This document shows, piece after piece, positions 1-8,844 of a stretch of 31,389 nucleotides of DNA. A model generated the notes under the pieces. It saw only the letters and a list, made by a program, of their open reading frames with translations. It searched no databases and had not been told where the DNA came from. Origin of the DNA: VGWG01 sp964580075 (GTDB taxonomy: Bacteria > Verrucomicrobiota > Kiritimatiellia > RFP12 > JAAYNR01). Position numbers and translations under genes: made by a program. The stretch spans positions 1-31,389 of the forward strand of contig CAZOJL010000018.1 of the NCBI GenBank assembly GCA_964580075.1. Direction: 5' to 3'. Numbering within the stretch: position 1 is the first letter of the stretch; every line of letters begins with the position of its first letter.

Positions 1-2
1 TC

Positions 3-1796
3 TATTTCTCGAACGACACGATCTACGAACCCGACAACAAGGTTTTGCGGATTGTCTGCTCGACCAACGGAAATCGCGTCGGCATTGACAACGTGCTGAT
101 GACCGAACCCGTGCGTTCCGGTTTCGAGTTCATGGCGGTCAGGCTCCTGCCCGAACAACCGCTCGTCGGGAAACCGCCGGGAGTGGAGGTCGAGATCGGC
201 CGCTTTATCAAGAATCCCTCCAATATCCAGGTGTATGTCAGTTATTACGTCGGCACGAATACCTGGGGCTACACCAACTGGTGGTCAACGGCCTATCCGA
301 ACGTGGTCGAACTGACGAACAATCCGGGCGCACCACGGGTCTTCCAGACGCCGGATAACGTGGTTTTACCCGCCGGCGCGGTTGACGATGTCGTGCAGTT
401 CTTCGTCTGGGGTGTCCACGGCGACATAGACATTGAGAAAGGTGACAGACCCATCCTGCAGGGCACCAACTCATTTGTGAATCCGCCGTGGTATTATCCC
501 GCCGATCTCAACGCAGTGACGCCAAAAGAGCCGGGGTTGGCGGCGTTCGGAAGTCGAGGATGGTCGCCCTATTACTACGTCTATTCCTGCCCGCCGGGAT
601 CCGTCTGGGTGAATGAGTTGCGGTACTTTTATTGGGACTGGTGGGAGCTCGACGCGGAATTCTTTGAAATCATCGGGCCTGCAGAAGCCTCATTGGGCCG
701 TTGGCAGCTTCAGATGATGAACACAGAAAACACCGTGGTCAAGGAAAGCGTGATTCCACAAGACTTCGTTCTGAAGAACGCCACCAACGGATGGGGCTTC
801 CTGCTCTGGGGTGATGACGCGATGTCAAGCTACGGCGACCACATCTTGTTCCCCGATTGGGTGGCCGGACGGGATGACATCCCTCAGGCGGGCGGAGTGC
901 GCGTGGTCCGGAGCAACGGCGCATGGGAAGATCGTGTCGCATGGGGCTACGGTTCCGACTCGCTGATCAGCCAATATGGGTACACTTATGCCGGCGCCAG
1001 AGACTCAGAATATACGCTGTCGATGAGAAGCGTCAGCACCAATCTCGGGTCCAAAGCCAGCGAGTTCAGTTGGGGCACGGTTGAGGGAACGCCAAACGCC
1101 GTCAACAAGTTCCAACGCTTGCTCGACAACTCGGAGATCCCGATCAGCTTCTTCATGATCTACTCGGCGATCGGGCCGAACGGGTCGCACAGTCTGGGCA
1201 CGAATCCGGGGACCATCGAGGTCGCGGTCGGCGCGTCGACGAACATCGTCTACACGGCCAACCCGTGGTATCGGATCGGCACGCTGCAGACCAACGGTGT
1301 GGCCGTGGGGGCGGCTCAGGGTTTGACGGTCTACACGCAGGCGCACGTCAACGTCCGTTCCGCCTACAGCAACCAGGTGACCTTCACCCATGCGAACTGG
1401 ACGCAAACCGGGCTGACGAACGCCGTCCCTGTCACTTGGGCCAGCCAATACTATCCCACGAATGAGGCCGGCGCCACGGGCAACGTGAACATCGCGCGGG
1501 ACTATCTGTTGGAGATCAGCCCGACAAACAGCCACACCATCGCCTTCGCCATCGAATCGATCGTTGTCAGCAACACCGTCACGGTGACGGTGAAACTGAC
1601 CGATGCCGGGAATCCGCTCCAAACCCAGATCAACGGCGCCGTGAAACTCTATGGCAAGCCCACCCTGATCACGCCCACCTGGAGCGGGGTCGGTGCGGCC
1701 ACCGTGAGCAATGCGAACTTTAATGTGGACGGAAAATACACGCTGCCGGCGTTCCCAACCCACACCAACACGTTCTTCAAGGCGGTCATCGAATAA
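3..1796 (+). CDS. C-terminal part of a large secreted/surface protein (5' truncated)
   Basis: The frame is open from the left window edge with no credible start, so this is the 3' end of a longer gene of which 597 codons are present. The translation is rich in Tyr, Trp, Asn, Thr and Ser and poor in Cys and Lys. It reads as beta-strand-rich, as in extracellular adhesin or lectin-like proteins, and the opening stretch (RIVCSTNGNRVGIDNVLMTE) resembles the end of a concanavalin-type jelly roll. The last 100 residues look like an Ig-like or fibronectin-like beta domain. No catalytic motif, sorting signal or transmembrane segment is seen in the visible part. I do not recognise a named family. Export is inferred from composition only, because the N-terminus is missing. 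ispD starts 13 bp downstream. Confidence 0.7.
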   Translation, partial: YFSNDTIYEPDNKVLRIVCSTNGNRVGIDNVLMTEPVRSGFEFMAVRLLPEQPLVGKPPGVEVEIGRFIKNPSNIQVYVSYYVGTNTWGYTNWWSTAYPNVVELTNNPGAPRVFQTPDNVVLPAGAVDDVVQFFVWGVHGDIDIEKGDRPILQGTNSFVNPPWYYPADLNAVTPKEPGLAAFGSRGWSPYYYVYSCPPGSVWVNELRYFYWDWWELDAEFFEIIGPAEASLGRWQLQMMNTENTVVKESVIPQDFVLKNATNGWGFLLWGDDAMSSYGDHILFPDWVAGRDDIPQAGGVRVVRSNGAWEDRVAWGYGSDSLISQYGYTYAGARDSEYTLSMRSVSTNLGSKASEFSWGTVEGTPNAVNKFQRLLDNSEIPISFFMIYSAIGPNGSHSLGTNPGTIEVAVGASTNIVYTANPWYRIGTLQTNGVAVGAAQGLTVYTQAHVNVRSAYSNQVTFTHANWTQTGLTNAVPVTWASQYYPTNEAGATGNVNIARDYLLEISPTNSHTIAFAIESIVVSNTVTVTVKLTDAGNPLQTQINGAVKLYGKPTLITPTWSGVGAATVSNANFNVDGKYTLPAFPTHTNTFFKAVIE

Positions 1797-1808
1797 CAAG
1801 GAGTATCT

Positions 1809-2492
1809 ATGGTATCAGCGATTATTGTGGCCGCCGGCCGCAGCGAGCGGATGGGCGTGGGGACGGACAAGGCGTTTTTAAGCCTGGGGCCCAAGCCCGT
1901 CGTCGTCTGGGCGTTGCTGGCTTTTGAGGACAGCCTTGATATCGACAAGATCATCCTGGTCGTGCGTCGGGAGCAATTGGTGGCGGCCAAGGCGGTCGTT
2001 CAGATGTTCGGACTGTCGAAGGTTTCGGAGATCGTGGCCGGTTCCGGCCGGCGGCAGGACTCGGTTGCCAAGGGACTCGCCGCGGTCTCCTCGGAAACGC
2101 GTATCGTCGTGATCCACGATGGTGCTCGCCCCTGCGTGACAACGGAACTGATTTCGGAGACGGTCAAGGCGGCTCAACGCACCGGCTGCGGCATTGCGGC
2201 CAACCGGATTGTGGATACCGTCAAGTTTGTCGAACGCGGAACCGTGGTGGACCACACGGTCGACCGGACGAAGTTATGGGCCGTTCAAACGCCCCAGGCG
2301 TTTAAGTTGGACCTGTTGTTGCGCGCCTATCAGAAGGTTGAAGCCGAAGGCGTTACGGTGACCGATGAAGCGGCGGCCGTCGAGTTGCTGGGGGAGCCGG
2401 TGCGGCTCGTGGAATGGCAGAAACCGAACGTCAAAATCACCATGGTCGAAGACCTGGCCGTGGCGGCGGCTTTGTTGCGAATCAACGGTTGA
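1809..2492 (+). CDS. ispD: 2-C-methyl-D-erythritol 4-phosphate cytidylyltransferase
   Basis: IspD transfers CMP from CTP to 2-C-methyl-D-erythritol 4-phosphate in the cytoplasmic MEP pathway for isoprenoid precursors. The 227-residue length is normal. Family motifs appear in order: the nucleotide-binding loop AAGRSERMG at residues 8-16, GRRQDSV, HDGARP near residue 104, WAVQTPQAF, TDEA and NVKIT near the C-terminus. The ATG is preceded by AAGGAG at 1798-1803, five bases away, which fixes the start. It follows the secreted-protein gene by 12 bp but is functionally unrelated to it. IspF is not adjacent and no fusion is present. Confidence 0.96.
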   Translation: MVSAIIVAAGRSERMGVGTDKAFLSLGPKPVVVWALLAFEDSLDIDKIILVVRREQLVAAKAVVQMFGLSKVSEIVAGSGRRQDSVAKGLAAVSSETRIVVIHDGARPCVTTELISETVKAAQRTGCGIAANRIVDTVKFVERGTVVDHTVDRTKLWAVQTPQAFKLDLLLRAYQKVEAEGVTVTDEAAAVELLGEPVRLVEWQKPNVKITMVEDLAVAAALLRING

Positions 2493-2523
2493 CAGGGAAG
2501 CCTGGGGTTCGGATTACACGCGC

Positions 2524-3261
2524 ATGGACAAGCGATTTGCCATCTTGGGGGACATTCACTCAAACAGCGACGCCTTGCGGGCGGTTGTCGAAGATGCGCG
2601 CAGCCAGTCGGTCACGGACTTCCTCTGCGTCGGAGATGTCGTCGGTTACAATGCCGACCCCGTCGCCTGTATCACGATCGTGCGGGACGAACTGAGCGCG
2701 GTGACGGTTCGCGGCAACCATGACCATTACTGCGCTTTCAGAGACGAACAGCTTGACGATTTCCAACCGTTGGCGGCAAGCGTGATCGCCTGGACGCGGC
2801 GCCAACTGTCCGACGTCGACGCGGCCTGGCTGCGGGCGCTGCCGTTGCAGAAACTGGTTATGGGAATCGATCTGGTTCACAGCACCCTCGACATGCCCGA
2901 CCGCTGGGGGTATGTCTTTGACCTCCTGGACGCGGAGGCTCATTTTACGTATCAGCCCACAACCCTCTCCTTCAACGGGCATACGCATGTGCCGGTCGTT
3001 TTCGCCAAACAAGGCAATGATGTCATGCGGTTCGAGCCCTCGGCCTTTCAGGCCGGAATCGGGACGAAATACTTCATCAACGTGGGGAGTGTGGGTCAGC
3101 CGCGGGACGGCGACACCCGCAGTTCGTATGTGACTTTTTGCTCCAAAACGCGTAAGATCGAATTCCGCCGCGTGGCGTATGATGTCGATGCGGCGATGGA
3201 CCGAAATATCCGTGCCAACATCCCCCAACGATTCGTCAACCGACTGGCGCTGGGCCGCTGA
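2524..3261 (+). CDS. Calcineurin-like metallophosphoesterase (YfcE/MJ0936-type)
   Basis: A 245-residue cytoplasmic metal-dependent phosphoesterase; the physiological substrate cannot be deduced. The dinuclear-metal motifs of the family are all present: DIHSN at residues 9-13, GDVVGY near 39, GNHDHY near 64, and the C-terminal GHTHVP. The frame is open further upstream inside ispD, but the Met at 2524 directly precedes the first strand (MDKRFAILGDIHSN) and is the natural start. Its Shine-Dalgarno is weak. The gene lies 31 bp after ispD and may be co-transcribed. The rpsT promoter follows its stop codon. Confidence 0.92.
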   Translation: MDKRFAILGDIHSNSDALRAVVEDARSQSVTDFLCVGDVVGYNADPVACITIVRDELSAVTVRGNHDHYCAFRDEQLDDFQPLAASVIAWTRRQLSDVDAAWLRALPLQKLVMGIDLVHSTLDMPDRWGYVFDLLDAEAHFTYQPTTLSFNGHTHVPVVFAKQGNDVMRFEPSAFQAGIGTKYFINVGSVGQPRDGDTRSSYVTFCSKTRKIEFRRVAYDVDAAMDRNIRANIPQRFVNRLALGR

Positions 3262-3287
3262 ATTAACCCCTGCCTGAAATTTCGCTA

Positions 3288-3315
3288 TTGACCCCCGCCG
3301 TTTATACGGTATTAT
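3288..3315 (+). promoter_or_regulatory. Sigma70-type promoter for rpsT
   Basis: TTGACC (3288-3293) and TATTAT (3310-3315) are separated by 16 bp. Each matches the housekeeping consensus at 5 of 6 positions. The site lies 47 bp upstream of the rpsT start codon and downstream of the metallophosphoesterase stop. Confidence 0.65.
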
Positions 3316-3361
3316 AGAGGCGTTTTCACGGAAGAGGTCGACGTTCAAGGAGCAGATTGAC

Positions 3362-3625
3362 ATGGCGAATATCAAGAGTGCAGAGAAGCGGGCGCATCAA
3401 GCCCTGAAGCGCCGCGCGAATAACCGTGCCGGCAAGAGCAAGGTGTTGACAGGCGATCACAAGATAGAAGATGCGATCCGTTCGGGCAATAAGGCCGAAG
3501 CGGAGAAGCAGTATTCCGCCTTCACGTCCGTGCTGGACAAGGCGGCGAAACGGCGGTTTATCAGCGCCAATTGTGCCAGCCGCAAGAAATCCCGTTTGCA
3601 CGCCCGCGTCAGCGCGATGGCATGA
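3362..3625 (+). CDS. rpsT: 30S ribosomal protein S20
   Basis: S20 binds 16S rRNA in the body of the small ribosomal subunit. The 87-residue, Lys/Arg/Ala-rich helical protein starts with the family signature MANIKSAEKRAHQALKRR and keeps the conserved C-terminal half (DKAAKRRFISANCASRKKSR). AAGGAG at 3347-3352 precedes the ATG by nine bases. It has its own promoter at 3288-3315 and a strong hairpin terminator at 3659-3699, so it is probably expressed as a monocistron, as rpsT commonly is. Confidence 0.98.
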   Translation: MANIKSAEKRAHQALKRRANNRAGKSKVLTGDHKIEDAIRSGNKAEAEKQYSAFTSVLDKAAKRRFISANCASRKKSRLHARVSAMA

Positions 3626-3658
3626 GCGACACGGCGTATCGGGTGCAAGACGCGTTTG

Positions 3659-3699
3659 CCGCGCAGCCGGCGGGTGCCGGATGCGCGGTTTCTCTTTTT
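3659..3699 (+). terminator. Rho-independent terminator after rpsT
   Basis: The outer stem CCGCGCA (3659-3665) pairs perfectly with TGCGCGG (3682-3688). After one G/A mismatch, an inner stem CCGGC/GCCGG closes a four-base loop. The stem is followed directly by TTTCTCTTTTT. It also shows that the alternative upstream lipB start codon at 3681 lies in a terminator arm and is unlikely to be used. Confidence 0.85.
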
Positions 3700-3719
3700 G
3701 GGGAAAGGCCCGGGGCGTC

Positions 3720-4367
3720 ATGGAGCCAGGCACCATTGAGTTGCGTGATTTAGGGGCTGACGTCGATTACGCCGTCGCGGCCGCCCTGCAGGACGAGCTT
3801 CACGCCGGGCGTGTGGCCGGAACGGTCGGCGATACGCTGCTGTTGCTGGAACATCGGTCTGTTTACACGCTGGGACGTTCGGCCGATCCGGAGCATATCC
3901 TGCTGGACGCTGACGAGCTGAAGCGGCGTGGGATTGTGCGTGCGTCGACCTCGCGCGGCGGCGACGTCACCTACCACGGCCCCGGCCAGTTGGTAGGCTA
4001 TCCGATCATTCACCTCGGGTGCCGGGGATTGGGTGTGCTCGCGTATGTTACCGCTGTGGAAGAGGTGCTGATTCGAACCCTGTCCAGCTTTGCGATCCCC
4101 GCCGGGCGTGACGCGCGCAACCGCGGCGTATGGGTCGATAACGACAAAATCGCCGCCATTGGCATCCGTGTTTCCCGTCAGGTCACCATGCACGGATTCG
4201 CCTTGAATGTGAACACCCGCCTCGACGATTACCGGGGGATCGTTCCGTGCGGACTGGCCGACGCCGGGGTGACCTCTATGGCGCACCTTCTCGGCCGGTC
4301 AATCGACCTTGCCCACGTCAAGACAACACTTTTCTCGCACTTCCGTACGATTTTCAGGTATCCTTAG
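3720..4367 (+). CDS. lipB: Octanoyl-[acyl-carrier-protein]:protein N-octanoyltransferase
   Basis: LipB moves octanoyl groups from ACP onto lipoyl-dependent enzyme subunits, the first step of endogenous lipoate synthesis. The 215-residue product carries EHRSVYTLGRSAD, the core RGGDVTYHGPGQLVGYP, the catalytic-Lys region KIAAIGIR followed by HGFALNVN, and the catalytic-Cys motif GIVPCGLADAGVTSM. The frame is open upstream, but the ATG at 3720 gives a normal N-terminus and is preceded by a purine-rich GGGGAAAGG. It sits between the rpsT terminator and an oxidoreductase gene 21 bp downstream. lipA is not in the window. Confidence 0.95.
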   Translation: MEPGTIELRDLGADVDYAVAAALQDELHAGRVAGTVGDTLLLLEHRSVYTLGRSADPEHILLDADELKRRGIVRASTSRGGDVTYHGPGQLVGYPIIHLGCRGLGVLAYVTAVEEVLIRTLSSFAIPAGRDARNRGVWVDNDKIAAIGIRVSRQVTMHGFALNVNTRLDDYRGIVPCGLADAGVTSMAHLLGRSIDLAHVKTTLFSHFRTIFRYP

Positions 4368-4388
4368 CCGAAACAAACGGAGAAGCGA

Positions 4389-5375
4389 ATGGATACGTTG
4401 CGCATCGGTTTGTACGGAACCAACGGGCATCAGATTCACCCCCTGCTGACGCCACCCCACCCCTATCCGGCGACGCTCGCGGCAGTGGCGGGTTTTCCGG
4501 TGCGTACGATTGAGGACATGCGCGCCAACGGCGTCAGGGTGGTCGTCGAGAAGGACCTGGCGGCGCTGCTGATGCGGCAGGACCTGAATCTCGTGGTGCT
4601 CTGTTCCCCGAGACGCGGCGACCAGGCGGCTGATGCGGTCGCCGCGCTGCAGGCAGGCAAGCATGTTTATGCCGAAAAGCCTGCCGCGATGACCGAGGCG
4701 GCGCTGGACAAAATACTCGAGGCAGCCCGGGTGGCGGACCGTCGTTTCCACGAAATGGCGGGAACCGTGTGTGAGCAGCCGTGGTTCGCCATGCGCGAGG
4801 TCGTGCGTTCGGGGGTGATCGGAACCGTCGTCCAAGTGACGGCGCAGAAGTCCTATCCCTATCACGACCAGCGCCCCCAGGACGAGACCGTGGACGGCGG
4901 CCTGATCGGGCAGTGCGCGATTCACGCCGTCCGCTTCATCGAACAGGTGGCAGGGGTTCGGGTGTCCGAGGCCGAGGCGATGGAGACGATTTGCGGCAAT
5001 CCGTACGGCAACGGCGGGCTGCGCATGGCGGCCACGCTGATGCTGCGACTGGAAAACGGCGGCCTCGCCTCGGTCACCGCAAATTACCTCAATCCGTCCG
5101 GATTCGGGCGCTGGGGGAACGAGATGATCCGGATCTTCGGGACGGAGGGGATGGTCGAAGGGACCGATGGCGGCATCCGCACCCGGCTGGTGGTGGGGCG
5201 CGAGGATCGCGGGCCGCTTGATGTCTCCGCCAAGCCCCCCGATTGGCTGGGGTGTGTCGTGGCCGACTGTCTCGGGACCGGCGCGATGCCGTTTTCACAG
5301 GAAGACGAACTGCATCCGCTGCGGGTGGTGATCCGGGCGAACGCGAATGCAAAACGGAGGGAAGGACGGCAATGA
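4389..5375 (+). CDS. Gfo/Idh/MocA-family NAD(P)-dependent oxidoreductase
   Basis: A 328-residue sugar or inositol-type dehydrogenase-like protein; the substrate is unknown. The N-terminal Rossmann strand is RIGLYGTNGHQ, and the family signature AEKPAAMT near residue 98 carries the Lys that usually helps position substrate and cofactor. The alpha/beta C-terminal domain holds DGGLIGQCAIHAVRF, equivalent to the conserved G-D/H region. The glycine loop is less canonical than GxGxxG, so cofactor preference is open. GGAGAA precedes the ATG. Its stop overlaps the next start as ATGA, so it is translationally coupled to the NeuD-like acyltransferase. Together they suggest modification of a nucleotide sugar or surface glycan, which is inference. 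Confidence 0.88.
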   Translation: MDTLRIGLYGTNGHQIHPLLTPPHPYPATLAAVAGFPVRTIEDMRANGVRVVVEKDLAALLMRQDLNLVVLCSPRRGDQAADAVAALQAGKHVYAEKPAAMTEAALDKILEAARVADRRFHEMAGTVCEQPWFAMREVVRSGVIGTVVQVTAQKSYPYHDQRPQDETVDGGLIGQCAIHAVRFIEQVAGVRVSEAEAMETICGNPYGNGGLRMAATLMLRLENGGLASVTANYLNPSGFGRWGNEMIRIFGTEGMVEGTDGGIRTRLVVGREDRGPLDVSAKPPDWLGCVVADCLGTGAMPFSQEDELHPLRVVIRANANAKRREGRQ

Positions 5376-5992
5376 AACACGTCATCATCATCGGGGCGAG
5401 CGGGTTTGGCGGCGAAGTTGCGTGGACGTTGACGCGGATAGCCGGGTCGGCCGGCGGAATCAAGATCATGGGCTTCTGCGACGACGCCCCGGAAAAAAAG
5501 GACGGCGTGTGGCAGGGGCTGCCATTGCTCGGATCGGTCGAGTCCACCGGTTGCGGGGGCGAGGTGTGGTTTCATGTGGCCGTCGGGGGCAATGCGGCAC
5601 GGGAACGGCTTACGGCGCGGGCCAGGGCCCGCGGGTGGACCCCGCTCACGGTGACCGACCCGTCGGCTGTGGTGGCGGCCGACGCCCGCATCGGGGACGG
5701 CTGTTACATCGGTGCCGGCGCGGTGGTCTCGTGCGGCACCCGGATAGGCGAGGGCGTCATAATCAACCATCAGGCGACGGTGGGGCATGACGCGGCGGTG
5801 GACGCCTTTGCCCAAATCTGCCCGGGTGCCCGGGTGTCGGGCGGCTGCCGAATTGGCGCGCGGGTGCTGCTGGGATCGAACGCCGTGGTGATCCCGTGCG
5901 TGTCGGTGGGATCCGATGCGACCGTCGGCGCGTCTGCCGTGGCCTTGCGTGGCGTGCCCGACGGGGGCGGCGTCGTGCGGATCGGACGCTAA
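5372..5992 (+). CDS. NeuD/PglD-type sugar O/N-acyltransferase
   Basis: The 206-residue protein has an N-terminal Rossmann-like PglD domain (KHVIIIGASGFGGEVAW) followed by a left-handed beta-helix of hexapeptide repeats (about residues 95-195). INHQATVGHDA holds the His expected to act as catalytic base in this family. Such enzymes acylate amino or hydroxyl groups of sugars during sialic acid, bacillosamine or related glycan synthesis. The start is the ATG within the ATGA overlap with the preceding oxidoreductase; a longer in-frame extension upstream lies entirely inside that gene. The exact substrate is unknown. Confidence 0.9.
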   Translation: MKHVIIIGASGFGGEVAWTLTRIAGSAGGIKIMGFCDDAPEKKDGVWQGLPLLGSVESTGCGGEVWFHVAVGGNAARERLTARARARGWTPLTVTDPSAVVAADARIGDGCYIGAGAVVSCGTRIGEGVIINHQATVGHDAAVDAFAQICPGARVSGGCRIGARVLLGSNAVVIPCVSVGSDATVGASAVALRGVPDGGGVVRIGR

Positions 5993-6216
5993 ACCGCGCC
6001 ATGAACGCGCGCGCCACGGAAACGCGGCAAAGCAATGCCGTCCGTGCGCGACAGCTCCCCGAAGAAGCGCGCGACACCGCACGTGACAAGGTGGCATATT
6101 CCTTGCTGCCACCCACTGGCAGGTCCGGGATGCCTACAGTGAGCGGCATCTGCGTTTCGGTTCCTTTTACGACCGTTGACGGGTGTGATTGGGGGTTCTC
6201 GGACGGAGGAGCATGG

Positions 6217-8841
6217 ATGATGTCTGTATCGAAAAGCCTGGCGGCGGTCGTGCTGGCCGTGTGCGCAACATGCTCGGGGGCCGTGACCGCCGCTGCCGTC
6301 GACTTGGAAGACGCCCAATACAACGTTGTGGTGACGCTCTACAATGCGGGGCAGTGGGAAGCGGCGCTCAAGAAAATCCAGGAGCGCGAGGCTCGGGATC
6401 TTTCGGATCCCATGCGCATCAAATACCTTTATGCGCGGGGACTGGCGTGGGAGAAGGGCGGCAAAACGGAGGAAGCCGCCCGCGCGTATGCAGCCCTGGT
6501 TGAGAAATATCCGGAGGCCACCGAAAGCGTGAAGGCCAGGCTTGCCGGCGTGTTCATCCAGTATGCGGTCCGCGACTACGCCGCCGTTCTCGCCGCTGTC
6601 CCCCTCATCAAGCCGGACGCGTTGTCGGCAACGGAGCGACAGCAACTCGCAGTGATGACTGCCGAGTCCTGGCTGGCCAAAAACGAATTGAAACAAGCGG
6701 TCACCGCCTATGGTCTGGCCCTCCAGTTGGGCGCTGACCGCGCAAGCGTGCACCCCAGGCTGTTCAACGTCTACTACCAACTGGGCATGAACAAGGAATT
6801 GGTCGAACTTTCGGCCGACGGCATCCCCGGCCTGGCGGCCGACACACTGGCCGCGATCCGTGCGCAAGCCTGTTTCGAACTGGGTCAATTTCCCCAGGCC
6901 GAGGCGGAAGCCCGCAAGGTTCCCACCGGAAGCGAAAACCTGCCGCGCGCCTCCTTCTCGCTTGCGCAGGCCCTGATCAAGCAGGACAAACTGGCGGACG
7001 CCATCGCGCCCCTTCAGCTCGCCATCGCGGGCTTGCAGAAGCCCCCCGTGCCGCCTTCGGCGCATCTTGCCCTTGTCGAATGCCTCCTGGCTGCGGGTCA
7101 GGTCGCCGAGGCCAAAAAGGCCGTGCAGGCGGCTTTGGAGCGGGGGCGCGCGCTGCCCGCCGCCGAGTTCAAGACCTTCCGGGCGCAGGCCGCGCTGCTA
7201 ACGGTGCGCATCGCGTCAAAAGAAGGGGACAACCGCAAGCTGGCCGATGCGGTCGTCGAGGCCCGCCCCCTGATTTCAGCGGAACAGTTGCCCGAACTGC
7301 TTTACGCCCGCCTCTTCGCCCTGCACGAGATGGGCGACACCGCCGCGGTGCTCGCCAGTCTGAAGGACGACAAGGCCGTTTTCGAGGGCAAGCCCCAGGA
7401 GGGCCCGGCCGTGCTGCTTTACGCCGCGACCCTGAAACAGGCTCAAAAAAGCGATGAGGCCGACGCGTTGCTCGACGCCTACGTGCAACGCCAGCCCCAC
7501 GCGGTCGAGGCGCTGCGGGCGCGGGTGGAACTCGCAGCCCTCGCGTTGAATCGGGAGAACTACCCGCGTGCGGCCGAACAGCTTCGCGCGGTTCTGACCA
7601 CCCCGGAGGCGGCCGCCAAACTGGGCGCCGAGACCTTTGCGGCGTGTCGTTACAACAGCGCCATCGCCGCTGCAAAAACGGGGGATGCAGCCGGCGCCAT
7701 GCAAACCCTCCACGAGCTGCTGGATGCCAAACCAGCCGCGGAATTCGGCGCGTCCGTCGCCCTCCTGCTCGGTCAGACCTGTTTGCAGGCCAATGACACC
7801 GGGGGGGCGGTCAAAGCCTGGCGCCAGGCCCTGGCTTTTGGCCAGGGGGTGGATGAAGCCGATATCCGGGACCGCATCGGCCGCCTCCTCCTCGCCGCCG
7901 GTGATGCCGCCGGTGCGCGCGCCGAGTACGACGCGTTGGAGAAGCTGGTGGGCGGCGCGGAAAAGATGCCGCGCGAAGCCTGCGAGGCGTCGGCCCGCGC
8001 ACGTTATGCCGTCGGCGATTTTGCGGCGGCGGCCGCCGCCTATGAGGCGCTCCAGGTCCGATTCAAAGACGCCGCCGTCTATGCCTACGAGGCGGCCGTG
8101 TGCCTGGAGAAAATGAAAAAGTGGGCCGAAGCCGAACGGGGGTACGCCCAGGCGGAAAAAAACCGCAACAGCCTCCCGCCCGAATACGCCGCCGCCCTGA
8201 CGGAAAACCTGAACCGGATGCGGTTCCAGGCGGGCACCGGCGACCGCGGGCTGGCCTATTGGGTCGGACACCTGAACCGCGAACGGTCCGTTGCCGAGTT
8301 CGATGCCGCCGCCGCTGCGCTCTGCCGGATCACGGACGCCGGCAAACAGGATCGCGAGGCCCTGACCAAACTCGACGCGGCACAAGACGTCTACAGCGCC
8401 GACGACATCCGCTACTATGCGGTCGGTGCCGTTCGTCTGCACGCCATGGCCGCCCTCGAGGACGCCGCCGCCTTGCGGCACATGAGCGTGAAACTCGCCG
8501 ACGCCTTCTCGGCGCGGGAGAAAACCTTTACGGAGAAATCATGGGGAACGACCGTAGCCCCGGCCATGATCTGCTTCTACCGGGGGGAGGGCGAACGCCG
8601 CTCGGGAAACCATGCGGAGGCGCTTGCGGCCTTTGAGACCGTGCTGGCCGCCTATCCTTACAACGAATGGCCCGATGCCGCTGCGTGCGGCGCCGCCGAT
8701 TGCTACGTCGCGCTTGGCGACACCCAGACCGCTTTGGCCAAACTGAACGAGGTCGTGAAAGCTGCATCGGGCAACGCAGCCTCTGCGACGTGGGTGGAAC
8801 GCGCGACAAAGCGCATTGCAGAACTGACAGAAAGGAAATGA
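6217..8841 (+). CDS. Exported tetratricopeptide-repeat protein
   Basis: The 874-residue protein is made almost wholly of Ala-rich helical TPR units. It begins with a Sec signal peptide (SKSLAAVVLAVCATCSGAV) with likely cleavage near AAA-VD at about residue 28. The start is the first of two tandem ATGs, preceded by GGAGGA at 6205-6210; the open frame further upstream has no such signal. TPR arrays act as protein-interaction scaffolds, here in the periplasm. The stop codon is three bases from the exbB start, so it heads a four-gene operon and probably supports the ExbBD-type complex or a gliding/transport machine. No catalytic motif is seen. Confidence 0.87.
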   Translation: MMSVSKSLAAVVLAVCATCSGAVTAAAVDLEDAQYNVVVTLYNAGQWEAALKKIQEREARDLSDPMRIKYLYARGLAWEKGGKTEEAARAYAALVEKYPEATESVKARLAGVFIQYAVRDYAAVLAAVPLIKPDALSATERQQLAVMTAESWLAKNELKQAVTAYGLALQLGADRASVHPRLFNVYYQLGMNKELVELSADGIPGLAADTLAAIRAQACFELGQFPQAEAEARKVPTGSENLPRASFSLAQALIKQDKLADAIAPLQLAIAGLQKPPVPPSAHLALVECLLAAGQVAEAKKAVQAALERGRALPAAEFKTFRAQAALLTVRIASKEGDNRKLADAVVEARPLISAEQLPELLYARLFALHEMGDTAAVLASLKDDKAVFEGKPQEGPAVLLYAATLKQAQKSDEADALLDAYVQRQPHAVEALRARVELAALALNRENYPRAAEQLRAVLTTPEAAAKLGAETFAACRYNSAIAAAKTGDAAGAMQTLHELLDAKPAAEFGASVALLLGQTCLQANDTGGAVKAWRQALAFGQGVDEADIRDRIGRLLLAAGDAAGARAEYDALEKLVGGAEKMPREACEASARARYAVGDFAAAAAAYEALQVRFKDAAVYAYEAAVCLEKMKKWAEAERGYAQAEKNRNSLPPEYAAALTENLNRMRFQAGTGDRGLAYWVGHLNRERSVAEFDAAAAALCRITDAGKQDREALTKLDAAQDVYSADDIRYYAVGAVRLHAMAALEDAAALRHMSVKLADAFSAREKTFTEKSWGTTVAPAMICFYRGEGERRSGNHAEALAAFETVLAAYPYNEWPDAAACGAADCYVALGDTQTALAKLNEVVKAASGNAASATWVERATKRIAELTERK

Positions 8842-8844
8842 CCG

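Noticed and set aside
5896..6216. N-terminal extension of the TPR gene.
   Set aside because: The extra 107 residues overlap the acyltransferase gene and would bury the signal peptide. The ATG at 6217 has a good Shine-Dalgarno.
5993..6216. A small gene or RNA between the acyltransferase and TPR genes.
   Set aside because: Only a short TGCC/GGCA hairpin was seen; there is no coding signal, conserved RNA pattern or convincing promoter.
7276..8481. A 401-codon open frame on the - strand inside the TPR gene.
   Set aside because: It is low-complexity Gly/Arg/Val-rich translation without motifs, opposite to a recognisable TPR protein with signal peptide and ribosome-binding site.
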